Positions 47,526 to 54,896 of a stretch of 64,000 nucleotides of DNA are shown here, piece after piece. Position numbers and translations under genes: made by a program. Under the pieces are notes generated by a model. That model did no database searches. It was not told the DNA's origin and was given only the letters and a program-made list of their open reading frames with translations. Where the stretch lies: NCBI RefSeq assembly GCF_900105865.1, contig NZ_LT629804.1:1736001-1800000 (forward strand). The letters are read 5' to 3'. Source of the stretch: Arcanobacterium phocae (GTDB lineage: Bacteria > Actinomycetota > Actinomycetes > Actinomycetales > Actinomycetaceae). Numbering within the stretch: the stretch's first letter is position 1; each line of letters begins with the position of its first letter.

Positions 47526-49250
47526 CTAGGATAGCTGGTCTCCTAATAATTCCTGATATGAGGGTTCGTGCATGAGTTGTTCGTGAGTACCTTGTGCACA
47601 TATCTGGCCATTTTCGAGTAGGATTATATGGTCTGCCATCAACATGGACGTCAATCGATGTGCGATGACGATCGTTGTTCGGTTGTTTCGTAGAGTCCTG
47701 ACATTGTGAGCGATACTCGATTCTAGGATCGGATCGATATTTGCTAGGGGTTCGTCGAGTATGAGCATCTCCGGATTGCGCAAGAAGGCGCGGGCAATAC
47801 CGATACGTTGGCGTTCTCCTCCAGATAGTGTTGTCCCACGGTCGCCAATGTGAGCGTCTAAACCACCAAGTTGGGTGACTAAATGATCGATGTGGGCAGC
47901 ACGAAGGGATTCCCATATCTCCTCATCGGAGGCGTTCGGAGCGGCTAATGCGAGATTATGCCGTACAGTTCCGGCGAATATATGGCAATCTTGCGGAACG
48001 AGCGCGAGTTGTTTCCGGTAGTCATCAGGACCATACGATCGTAGGTTGGTTCCATTAAACCTGAGTTCGCCGTGTTGCGGGTCTAAGAATCGCATGACTA
48101 GGTTGGCGAACGTCGTTTTTCCGGCACCGGATCGCCCCACCAGAGCTATTGTCTGGTTTGGCTTTGCAACAAGACTGACGCCGTTGACAACAGGTTCGTT
48201 TGCGTAGGAGAAAACGACGTTCTCGCTGACTAACGTTCCTTCTTCATGTTCTCGCGTGAGTGATTGCATCTCTATAGCAGCAGGTATTGGATCTGGAGCA
48301 GCGATGATAGTGTTAATACGTTCTGCGCAGGCGCCAATTTCTCCAATTCGTCCCATCATGGCAACGAACGTCATTGTTGGCATCACACACATATTTGCCG
48401 TAACGATGGCGATTGGCAATATTTGTCCATCACTATGCCCATCAAGAACGCGGCCAGTGAGGATGATCAGAATGATGGTTGTCCCTACTGCAGTGATGAC
48501 CGAGGCAAATGTACTTTCCCAGGTTCTGCGCAGCATTTGGCGAGCGTATATATGTTGGACTCTATCGGCGATTTCTCCGATGTGTGCATGCTGATGCTCG
48601 GTCATTCCCAAAGAACGTAATTCGCGTTGTCCTTGGATGGAATCAAGCACAGTTGCTCGTAAATCCACGAGCCCGGATCGTAAAATCTTCCCTTGCTGGC
48701 GTTGAATCGGCATAAGAAGTAATGGAAAAACTACCATCAAGGCAATCGGAATGATCATGACAAGAGCGAGAGGTCCGATAAGCACGTATAAAATGGATAT
48801 AAGAATGCTTGGAGTTACCACCGCGCAGACAGCTGTGGAGGCGGTGTGGGCGTAAAACCATTCAAGTTTTTCTGCATCGTCCATGGCTGCCGATGCGATA
48901 TCTGCCGTGCGGCGTCCGTGAAGGCCTAAAGGCGCAATGCGGCTAATAGCAGCATATATATGGCGCCTGAGTGTGTGAAGAATCCGGTAGGCAACTTCAT
49001 GGGACCACCACACTTCGCATAGGGTTGCTACGGCCTGCGTAAGAACCAAAGTCCCCAAGAGAGCCACAAAACCAGTGAGTTCTGCGTGCGTATCGAGGAG
49101 AAAAGACGTGGAAATCCACACTGATGTTATCCCCGCGCCAACGACTGCTAATTGCGCTAGCATCGTGACGATCGTGGATGCTATAAAAAGTGGGAGACAT
49201 TCGTGTAACCGCACCATCAGTTGCACGATATTGTTCATGGTGTTCTTCAT
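47526..49250 (-). CDS. ABC half-transporter, fused membrane and ATPase domains (second of pair)
   Basis: A 574-residue half-transporter with six hydrophobic segments (about 18-290) and an ATPase domain: Walker A LVGRSGAGKTTFANLV (about 366-381), signature TLSGGERQRIGIARAF (about 469-484), Walker B MLILDEPLANID. It follows the other half-transporter by 5 bp and is the last gene of the precursor peptide/cyclodehydratase operon. The two would form a heterodimer. The fold resembles exporters such as CydDC, but siderophore importers of the IrtAB/YbtPQ type share it, so the direction of transport is open. Confidence 0.88.
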   Translation of the reverse strand: MKNTMNNIVQLMVRLHECLPLFIASTIVTMLAQLAVVGAGITSVWISTSFLLDTHAELTGFVALLGTLVLTQAVATLCEVWWSHEVAYRILHTLRRHIYAAISRIAPLGLHGRRTADIASAAMDDAEKLEWFYAHTASTAVCAVVTPSILISILYVLIGPLALVMIIPIALMVVFPLLLMPIQRQQGKILRSGLVDLRATVLDSIQGQRELRSLGMTEHQHAHIGEIADRVQHIYARQMLRRTWESTFASVITAVGTTIILIILTGRVLDGHSDGQILPIAIVTANMCVMPTMTFVAMMGRIGEIGACAERINTIIAAPDPIPAAIEMQSLTREHEEGTLVSENVVFSYANEPVVNGVSLVAKPNQTIALVGRSGAGKTTFANLVMRFLDPQHGELRFNGTNLRSYGPDDYRKQLALVPQDCHIFAGTVRHNLALAAPNASDEEIWESLRAAHIDHLVTQLGGLDAHIGDRGTTLSGGERQRIGIARAFLRNPEMLILDEPLANIDPILESSIAHNVRTLRNNRTTIVIAHRLTSMLMADHIILLENGQICAQGTHEQLMHEPSYQELLGDQLS

Positions 49251-49255
49251 ATCTG

Positions 49256-50995
49256 CTACTGTCCTTTCTGCATTTCAAGGAGGCGCGACCATGCTGATTC
49301 TGGATCTTGAGCTAAGAGATGTGCATTACCAGAACACGCCAGCTCTCCATGAGCCATCACGATAATGTGATCCGCTTTCGCGGCAGTATCAATTCTGTGC
49401 GTTACGAGTATCAAGGTCAGATCAGGACGAGCCGTTCTTATTCCGGTAAGGAGTAGTTCTTCCGTATGCGTATCAAGTGCAGATGTGGATTCATCCAAGA
49501 TCAACACGTCAGTGTTCCGGATGAGTGCTCGCGCAATCGCAAGACGTTGCTTTTGTCCACCTGATAGATTCGTTGCATGTTCGTTTATAAACAGATCCAA
49601 CACATGATTGTGCGAACAGGTGTCCTCCATTTCCATCTGCAACATATCTGCCTGGGCTAGCCGAAGCGCACTCATCATGTCGTCGTCGTTCGCGTCCGGT
49701 TTAGCCATGTGGAGAATTTCTCGCACAGTTCCTGGGAAAATAAGTGGATCTTGAGGAACTAACGTCACTAACTGAGATATATCAATATCTGCAGGGTTGT
49801 TCTCTCCCACCAGTACAGAGCCTGATTCTGGCTGATCGAACCCCATAAGTAATCCGAGTGCCGTGGATTTTCCTGAACCTGATGATCCTACTAAGGCAGT
49901 CGTTTGCTTTTCTGCAATGGTGAGGTTGAGGCAAGGAAGCGTTGGAGTATCGGACCCCACATACGTGTAAGTTACGTTCTGAAACGTGATAGTCAAAGGC
50001 ACGTCCTTGTGAGTTTCTGGCTCTTTTTTACAGTTTTCTGTGGCGGACATAGATAAGATGCTGTTCATCGACGGCAATGCAGAAATGCCAAAGAATGCCT
50101 CATGCCAGGATGCTGACAGTTGGTTGAACGGCCGGAACATCTCAACCGATACCAAGGTCACTGTAAATACGTCGCCAATTTTAAGGCTCCCCGACCGAAC
50201 CTGAATAAAAGCAATGATCAATGCTACAGCAGGCCCTAGGCCTTTCATTAACGTACTGAGCCCCGTCTCCCCTAAAGAAAGACGTAACTGCCCGAGCGTC
50301 GTCGCCAATAAATCACGTGACTGACGCTCAAGTCGTTCTCCGTACGCACCCGCTGCGCCAAAAGATTTCAAGGTAGTCATACCGAACATCGCGTCAATAA
50401 AATCTGCGTTCAATTCTTCGTAAGCTGCCCAGTGAGATTGACCTCGCTCCGCTAAAGCTTTGTCCCATAGTCGAGGAATAGCCACCACAGCAATCCCACA
50501 CGTCAATAACACAACGGAAATTAACGGCGATATCATCGCAAGCCCAAATACGAGCCCTATTGCTGTTACTACTGTAACAACCAGCTGGGTAAAATACTTA
50601 ATAAAGTAGGTTTCAACCGCTTCAACGCCATCTGTTATCACAGATTGAACAACGCCCGCCCTATCAAGCCCAATTCGCATCGGCCCTTGTTGCTCAACTT
50701 TATTCAACAATGTTTGACGAAGATTGCGCTTCACGATTAACCCGGCACGGTTCTGTGCAAGCTGCCCAACAACATCTATCAGTGGGCGAATCAGAAGTAA
50801 CACTGACACGATACACACGAACCAGATGATTCGCGTTGTATCTCTTTCGCCTAGTAACTCTACGAATAGGCGCGCATTAACTAGCGCTGTTATGACGTAT
50901 ATACAGGAAACGACGAGGCCGATCACGATACACGGGAGCAAGAGAATCACACGTAAACCTGCTGATCGAATAACCATCATGTGTTGAGTGAACAT
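49256..50995 (-). CDS. ABC half-transporter, fused membrane and ATPase domains (first of pair)
   Basis: A 579-residue half-transporter. Six hydrophobic segments (about 13-290) include the CydD-like FGMTTLKSFGAAGAYGERL; the ATPase domain has Walker A LVGSSGSGKSTALGLLMG (about 365-382), signature NLSGGQKQRLAIARAL and Walker B VLILDESTSALD. It starts 32 bp after the cyclodehydratase gene and 5 bp before its partner. In this RiPP operon it is likely to export the product, or to take up the metal-loaded form. No N-terminal peptidase (C39) domain is fused, so leader removal must be done by another enzyme. Confidence 0.88.
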   Translation of the reverse strand: MFTQHMMVIRSAGLRVILLLPCIVIGLVVSCIYVITALVNARLFVELLGERDTTRIIWFVCIVSVLLLIRPLIDVVGQLAQNRAGLIVKRNLRQTLLNKVEQQGPMRIGLDRAGVVQSVITDGVEAVETYFIKYFTQLVVTVVTAIGLVFGLAMISPLISVVLLTCGIAVVAIPRLWDKALAERGQSHWAAYEELNADFIDAMFGMTTLKSFGAAGAYGERLERQSRDLLATTLGQLRLSLGETGLSTLMKGLGPAVALIIAFIQVRSGSLKIGDVFTVTLVSVEMFRPFNQLSASWHEAFFGISALPSMNSILSMSATENCKKEPETHKDVPLTITFQNVTYTYVGSDTPTLPCLNLTIAEKQTTALVGSSGSGKSTALGLLMGFDQPESGSVLVGENNPADIDISQLVTLVPQDPLIFPGTVREILHMAKPDANDDDMMSALRLAQADMLQMEMEDTCSHNHVLDLFINEHATNLSGGQKQRLAIARALIRNTDVLILDESTSALDTHTEELLLTGIRTARPDLTLILVTHRIDTAAKADHIIVMAHGELACSGNAHLLAQDPESAWSRLLEMQKGQ

Positions 50996-51027
50996 GCGTT
51001 ATTACTTTCTTTGTGAGATGAGCCTGC

Positions 51028-53262
51028 TCATGCATGAGGCATCGGAAATAGATTTATCTCAGCATCCGTCAAGGCACGTTCTCGCCATCCAAGTTCTACC
51101 GCTTCACGCGCCACGACACCTTGCCCTAGATACGGGAACGCAGCCGGAGAGTTCCCAACTGAACCCGGGACAAGAGCACGTACCACCCTCAAACCACACG
51201 AAGCTACATCAGGGGACGTGATATCAACGATTATGACGCGCTTCCCTCGAGCTTCAATTTTTTCTACATAGGAAGCAAGAGAATTGTCTTTTAGGTGAGG
51301 AACACTATTGGCCTGACGCGTTGCTGGGCGATCAATCAAATGTGCAACACGCCGTACAGCACGTGGATCCAGAAATACTTCTTGTTGTACGAGTAAATCG
51401 TCAACATCTTTCATATCTTGGCGGAAGTCATCCAGATAGCACCGATCGCCGCGCCATTTTTTATAGGATCTGCCAGGCAAGAAGCCTTCTGCAATAGCTT
51501 TCCAATGGACTCCCTCTGGATTTAAGAGATCAAGGGCACCTTCTTGCAACGTTAACGCCTCGCTCCATGCTTTTAACGCAGCATCATCTATCGTTGAACG
51601 ACACGAGAAACCAACATGTACCAATTGGTGTGAATCATTATGAACGATTCCAGCTGCTACAGGCACATCAAACGTGTTATCAAGATGGACCAAGGAAGGG
51701 CGCAGAATATCTTGTGAACTCTCAAATAGCTGGCATTGTCCTGGCGCTAATTCAATACTCGGAAGAGCCTGTGCATTAAGCCACCACACCATCGTGGCAT
51801 GGCGTTCCAAGATCTCGCTGACTCCTGAACGCGTAGCTTGTTCTATTGTTTCGCCTGCCGCAACTCCTGCAAAAGCTGGAAAGTTCACGCGAGGTTCATG
51901 GTGGTACTGATTCGTATACCAGTTGACATACACAAGAGAGGCAGGAACAAAAACGGGAGAATCCGAACCATAATAACGGCCTTCTACCCATGAAACTGGC
52001 AAATCATGAGAGAATTTTTCAAAAGGAAAGCCTGGTTCCGCATATTGTTGTTCAGAAAACAATACTAATTCTGAAGGATCAAGAACAGGGTAGCCACGTC
52101 GAAGAAGGCTATCGTAACTTCCATGAATAACTGGGAGAAGATCAATAAGATTCGAACAGTATCGCTCTACAGACTCCCCGATTGCGGACTTCATGTTATA
52201 TTCAATTTTTTTCTTTCGTTCCGAACCAGCACAAGTATCAGAAATAAGCGTGGAACCTTGACAGAATACCGTATTGGCATACCCCGCTACCCGAGCCAAG
52301 TCGGTGACTCTAGCTTGTGTTGTGTGAAGAGTTTTAGGCATCGAAGGAGAATAACGGACCTCATTCAACTCTCTAACTATGCCGAATTTTGAGTCTACCA
52401 GGTATGTTGGTGGGTGTATCTGAATTTGTTTTGAGGGTCCGTTAATAAAGGAACACTGCAGTACTGCACGCACATCTAGCTGACCATCTAACCCAATTTC
52501 CCAGACAGTATCGAGTGGAGATACTCCTTCTTTGTTTTCTACGTCTTTCTTAATTAGTCCCCTTACCAGATGTGCAAGCATTTCCATTGCAGGATGAGCA
52601 GAGATTAAACGACTGAGGAAGTTTCCCCATAACGCTGGTTGTAACTCTGCCAAATAAACTTCTTTATTGATAGCGTTTCCCCATGATCGTTTCATACAAT
52701 CAGAAAAACGTGCACCTTTCCCATCTTGAACAACTGGGCCAAACAAGAATGATCTCGCAGCATAGTCAACCACTGCCCAGGTTATATCTAAAACTTCTAA
52801 AGCCCTCACTTCATCAGCAAACAGCTGACGCGACCCAGGGCCTCTACATATAAGTAGAAATCCTCCTCGAATAACTTCATACGAGCACTCTCGGATGGTT
52901 TTAGAAGAATACTGGGCCTTGACCCCCTCATTATGTAATATTGCCACCAAGCGTGTCCCAACAGGTTCATAACCACATACAAGAACCTCAACGCCGCTTT
53001 CGCCTTGGTGTACATGACAGTCATTTTCAGCAATAACTGCTTCATTGCAAGGACGTTCAATTGGAAGCACAGATCCATGCTTAAGAAGCATCTTTTTGAG
53101 AGGGACACCCAAACAATCAAGATCTTGACATTCTTCAGCACGTTTGATTTCCTCAATAACGGAATACGTGTTAGCAGTCACAATTATCTTGGCATCATCT
53201 GCACAGTGGATCAAAGTACGTCCTTCAGAAAGGTGACGAGCCTCAAGACATAACGAAAACAT
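51028..53262 (-). CDS. Fused TOMM cyclodehydratase (C-protein-like domain plus YcaO domain)
   Basis: A 744-residue protein of the size of cyanobactin heterocyclases. The first 260-300 residues resemble the E1-like C protein that binds precursor leaders. The YcaO domain (about 310-744) phosphorylates backbone amides to drive azoline formation from Cys, Ser or Thr. ATP-site motifs are KSAIGESVERYCSNL (about 358-372) and GVSEILERHATMVWW (about 480-494). The C-terminus FPMPHA (Pro740, Pro742) resembles the Pro-rich tail needed by azoline-forming YcaO enzymes. It follows the 34-residue peptide gene by 88 bp containing two hairpins. No FMN dehydrogenase for azole formation and no TfuA are nearby. 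Confidence 0.88.
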   Translation of the reverse strand: MFSLCLEARHLSEGRTLIHCADDAKIIVTANTYSVIEEIKRAEECQDLDCLGVPLKKMLLKHGSVLPIERPCNEAVIAENDCHVHQGESGVEVLVCGYEPVGTRLVAILHNEGVKAQYSSKTIRECSYEVIRGGFLLICRGPGSRQLFADEVRALEVLDITWAVVDYAARSFLFGPVVQDGKGARFSDCMKRSWGNAINKEVYLAELQPALWGNFLSRLISAHPAMEMLAHLVRGLIKKDVENKEGVSPLDTVWEIGLDGQLDVRAVLQCSFINGPSKQIQIHPPTYLVDSKFGIVRELNEVRYSPSMPKTLHTTQARVTDLARVAGYANTVFCQGSTLISDTCAGSERKKKIEYNMKSAIGESVERYCSNLIDLLPVIHGSYDSLLRRGYPVLDPSELVLFSEQQYAEPGFPFEKFSHDLPVSWVEGRYYGSDSPVFVPASLVYVNWYTNQYHHEPRVNFPAFAGVAAGETIEQATRSGVSEILERHATMVWWLNAQALPSIELAPGQCQLFESSQDILRPSLVHLDNTFDVPVAAGIVHNDSHQLVHVGFSCRSTIDDAALKAWSEALTLQEGALDLLNPEGVHWKAIAEGFLPGRSYKKWRGDRCYLDDFRQDMKDVDDLLVQQEVFLDPRAVRRVAHLIDRPATRQANSVPHLKDNSLASYVEKIEARGKRVIIVDITSPDVASCGLRVVRALVPGSVGNSPAAFPYLGQGVVAREAVELGWRERALTDAEINLFPMPHA

Positions 53263-53279
53263 CTTCTCTTACCATCCGA

Positions 53280-53302
53280 TTTTCAATACACACTATTGAA
53301 AA
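53280..53302 (-). other. Hairpin upstream of the cyclodehydratase gene
   Basis: A perfect 9-bp repeat TTTTCAATA / TATTGAAAA (53280-53288, 53294-53302) with loop CACAC, about 18 bp before the cyclodehydratase start. It may act in translation control or mRNA processing. Confidence 0.45.
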
Positions 53303-53337
53303 TGTGGAAGGCGATAGATTTCCTACCACTTTCCACA
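53303..53337 (-). terminator. Putative attenuating hairpin after the precursor peptide gene
   Basis: TGTGGAA / TTCCACA (53303-53309 and 53331-53337), about 13 bp past the peptide stop, followed on the minus strand by TTTTCAATA. Partial termination here would give more precursor peptide than enzyme, a usual arrangement in RiPP operons. Confidence 0.5.
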
Positions 53338-53350
53338 TCACCCATTTTTG

Positions 53351-53455
53351 CTATGCCCACGCAAAGGTTGGCGTGACTTGAGCGTGATGGCAATGCGGAA
53401 CAGTAATCTGATCCGTAATAGTTTCGTCTACCTCAATGATTTCAATATCGGACAT
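53351..53455 (-). CDS. Putative RiPP precursor peptide with HCHH motif
   Basis: A 34-residue peptide. The leader-like part is MSDIEIIEVDETITDQITVP, acidic and Ile/Val-rich as cyclodehydratase leaders often are; the likely core is HCHHAQVTPTFAWA. It has one Cys (Cys22) flanked by His21, His23 and His24, and Thr residues that could also cyclise. An AAAGAGGAGAA Shine-Dalgarno lies 5-8 bases before ATG 53455. It is the first gene after the DtxR-type box and the only small coding frame before the cyclodehydratase. The core boundary and modified residues are inferred; I do not recognise a described relative. Confidence 0.8.
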   Translation of the reverse strand: MSDIEIIEVDETITDQITVPHCHHAQVTPTFAWA

Positions 53456-53491
53456 AGTGTTCTCCTCTTTGACGAACATCCTTTTCACTAC

Positions 53492-53497
53492 AGGATA
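53492..53497 (-). promoter_or_regulatory. Possible -10 element of the RiPP operon
   Basis: TATCCT on the minus strand, directly downstream of the iron box and 37 bp before the peptide start. The -35 region (GACTTA-like, about 53515-53520) would be covered by the same box. It is a weak promoter call. Confidence 0.4.
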
Positions 53498-53498
53498 G

Positions 53499-53517
53499 TC
53501 AGGTTAGGCTAACCTAA
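53499..53517. promoter_or_regulatory. DtxR/IdeR iron box of the RiPP operon
   Basis: TCAGGTTAGGCTAACCTAA differs from the DtxR/IdeR consensus TTAGGTTAGSCTAACCTAA at a single position. It lies 44 bp upstream of the precursor peptide start, covering its likely promoter. This predicts repression by Fe(II)-loaded DtxR/IdeR and expression under iron limitation. Confidence 0.88.
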
Positions 53518-53608
53518 GTCGATTCTAACCATCCAACACTTTTTTCACAAGAACCAAATTTCCCCAACTAAGGTTATCGACACAGTAAAAATGAATTGTT
53601 CCAAAGTC

Positions 53609-53637
53609 TTGAACTTAGGTAAACCTAATTATATATT
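53609..53637 (+). promoter_or_regulatory. Promoter of the peptidase/uptake operon with embedded iron-box-like palindrome
   Basis: TTGAAC (53609-53614) and TATATT (53632-53637) are separated by exactly 17 bp, and the spacer starts with the palindrome TTAGGTAAACCTAA (53615-53628), a shortened DtxR-type site. Transcription would start about 7 bases past the -10, near 53644, i.e. at the ATG 53645. Confidence 0.65.
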
Positions 53638-53644
53638 TTTGTCC

Positions 53645-54889
53645 ATGCACACTCGATTCCCTTCCTTGATGGAGTATATAGATCTACAACAACATAATGA
53701 AAACGCTCAAAGAGCTACGTTGGAGACATTCTCGGACCCCGCATCCCGCTTTAAAGGGAAGATGAGCCAAATTAATGGATGCGCACATATTCAAGGCACA
53801 CAAAAATGTTATTTAACGTCCGCGATCTCAAATGAGAATTCTATCTATATCGGACACTACGATGCCGCTTGTGCAATAGTTTTCTCTTCAAAAGGTTCAG
53901 CTAAGGCACTAGTTACCGGAATCGATCTCCCAGCGGGGAACCGAATAGATGTTCTAAGTTACACAGCAAAAAACATATTATTCCAAACATCTTCCTTTAT
54001 CGACCCTGGAAAAATATGGAGTGTGGATTACCCCTCAGGGAAAGTCAAGCTTCTAGGATCCCTATCTACCCTTGTTCCCAATCAAGGATTGCACTATCGT
54101 CGACTTTCTTCTTTTTCAGTTGATGGCACCAAAATCCCAATCGATTGCTATGGTTCATTCGATCAACCTCGGCCAACAATAATACACATATATGGAGGTT
54201 TTGGAATTAACAATGACCCTTTTTTCTCCTTCCCTATTTATGCTTTATGGCTAGCTCAAGGAGGCAATATCGTCCTTGTCCGCAGTCGTGGCGGAAGAGA
54301 GTTTGGTCCAGCATGGCATACCGCTGGACAACGATCAGGACGATCTCTCGTTAGGAAAGACGTTGAAAATAGCGTAAGGACACTCATCCAAGAAAACATA
54401 TGTAATGCAGATACAACTTTCCTTCATGGTATGTCACATGGCGCGCTTCTTACAGCAATAACAGCGCTACATGCTCCTGATCTCGTAAAAAATATTATCT
54501 GTCAAGTTCCTATAACCAATACCAAGTCTTTATTAGAGAATAAATTTGGTTCTTCCTGGATAACAGAATATGGAAATCCAGAGAGTGCTGACTGGGATAG
54601 GTTCATGGCATCCGAGGATCCAATCTTTTTTTATCCTCGACACAGTCTCCCCTCAGACTCAACATGCTATATCTCTGGCTATGTTAATGACCAAACAACA
54701 CCAATAGTTCATTCGGACCAGTTGGCTCAAAAAATGGCAGAAATGGGATCTCAAGTTACATACAAACGATATAATGTCCCTGGTGACCATCACGGCGCTA
54801 AAGATAAAGATACCCGCATAAAACACACATATGAGTTATGGGCTTACCTTGAGAAAACGACGTCACGCCGTTTTCATAACAATATTTAG
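53645..54889 (+). CDS. Shortened prolyl-oligopeptidase-like (S9) serine peptidase
   Basis: A 414-residue alpha/beta-hydrolase peptidase. The catalytic domain has PTIIHIYGGFG, RSRGGREFGPAWHTAG, the Ser nucleophile in FLHGMSHGALLTA (about Ser264), Asp in YVNDQTTPI (about Asp349) and His in PGDHHGAKDK (about His382 or 383). The propeller part is only about 150 residues, far less than usual. No signal peptide is seen. An upstream ATG (53591) is in frame, but the promoter at 53609-53637 lies between, so ATG 53645 (leaderless mRNA) is preferred. It is AT-richer than its neighbours and could cleave the RiPP leader or process the imported product. Confidence 0.8.
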   Translation: MHTRFPSLMEYIDLQQHNENAQRATLETFSDPASRFKGKMSQINGCAHIQGTQKCYLTSAISNENSIYIGHYDAACAIVFSSKGSAKALVTGIDLPAGNRIDVLSYTAKNILFQTSSFIDPGKIWSVDYPSGKVKLLGSLSTLVPNQGLHYRRLSSFSVDGTKIPIDCYGSFDQPRPTIIHIYGGFGINNDPFFSFPIYALWLAQGGNIVLVRSRGGREFGPAWHTAGQRSGRSLVRKDVENSVRTLIQENICNADTTFLHGMSHGALLTAITALHAPDLVKNIICQVPITNTKSLLENKFGSSWITEYGNPESADWDRFMASEDPIFFYPRHSLPSDSTCYISGYVNDQTTPIVHSDQLAQKMAEMGSQVTYKRYNVPGDHHGAKDKDTRIKHTYELWAYLEKTTSRRFHNNI

Positions 54890-54896
54890 GGAAACT

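Noticed and set aside
47526..50995. Straight assignment as CydDC (cytochrome bd assembly)
   Set aside because: No cydA or cydB is near and the genes are joined to an iron-boxed RiPP operon; similarity to CydDC alone is not decisive.
47526..53455. Lanthipeptide, thiopeptide or bottromycin cluster
   Set aside because: No LanB/LanM/LanC, no cycloaddition enzyme, no radical SAM methylase; only the cyclodehydratase is present.
53609..53637. Full-length DtxR box in the peptidase promoter
   Set aside because: TTAGGTAAACCTAA is a compact palindrome lacking the normal spacing of the two half sites, so it is listed only as iron-box-like.
53591..53644. First 18 codons in frame before the peptidase ATG 53645
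   Set aside because: The likely -35, iron-box-like palindrome and -10 lie in this stretch and no Shine-Dalgarno precedes 53591; still possible if another promoter exists.
54831..54896. Upstream start of the FecCD permease inside the peptidase gene
   Set aside because: Charged, non-membrane sequence overlapping the peptidase; ATG 54897 with AGGGA is better.
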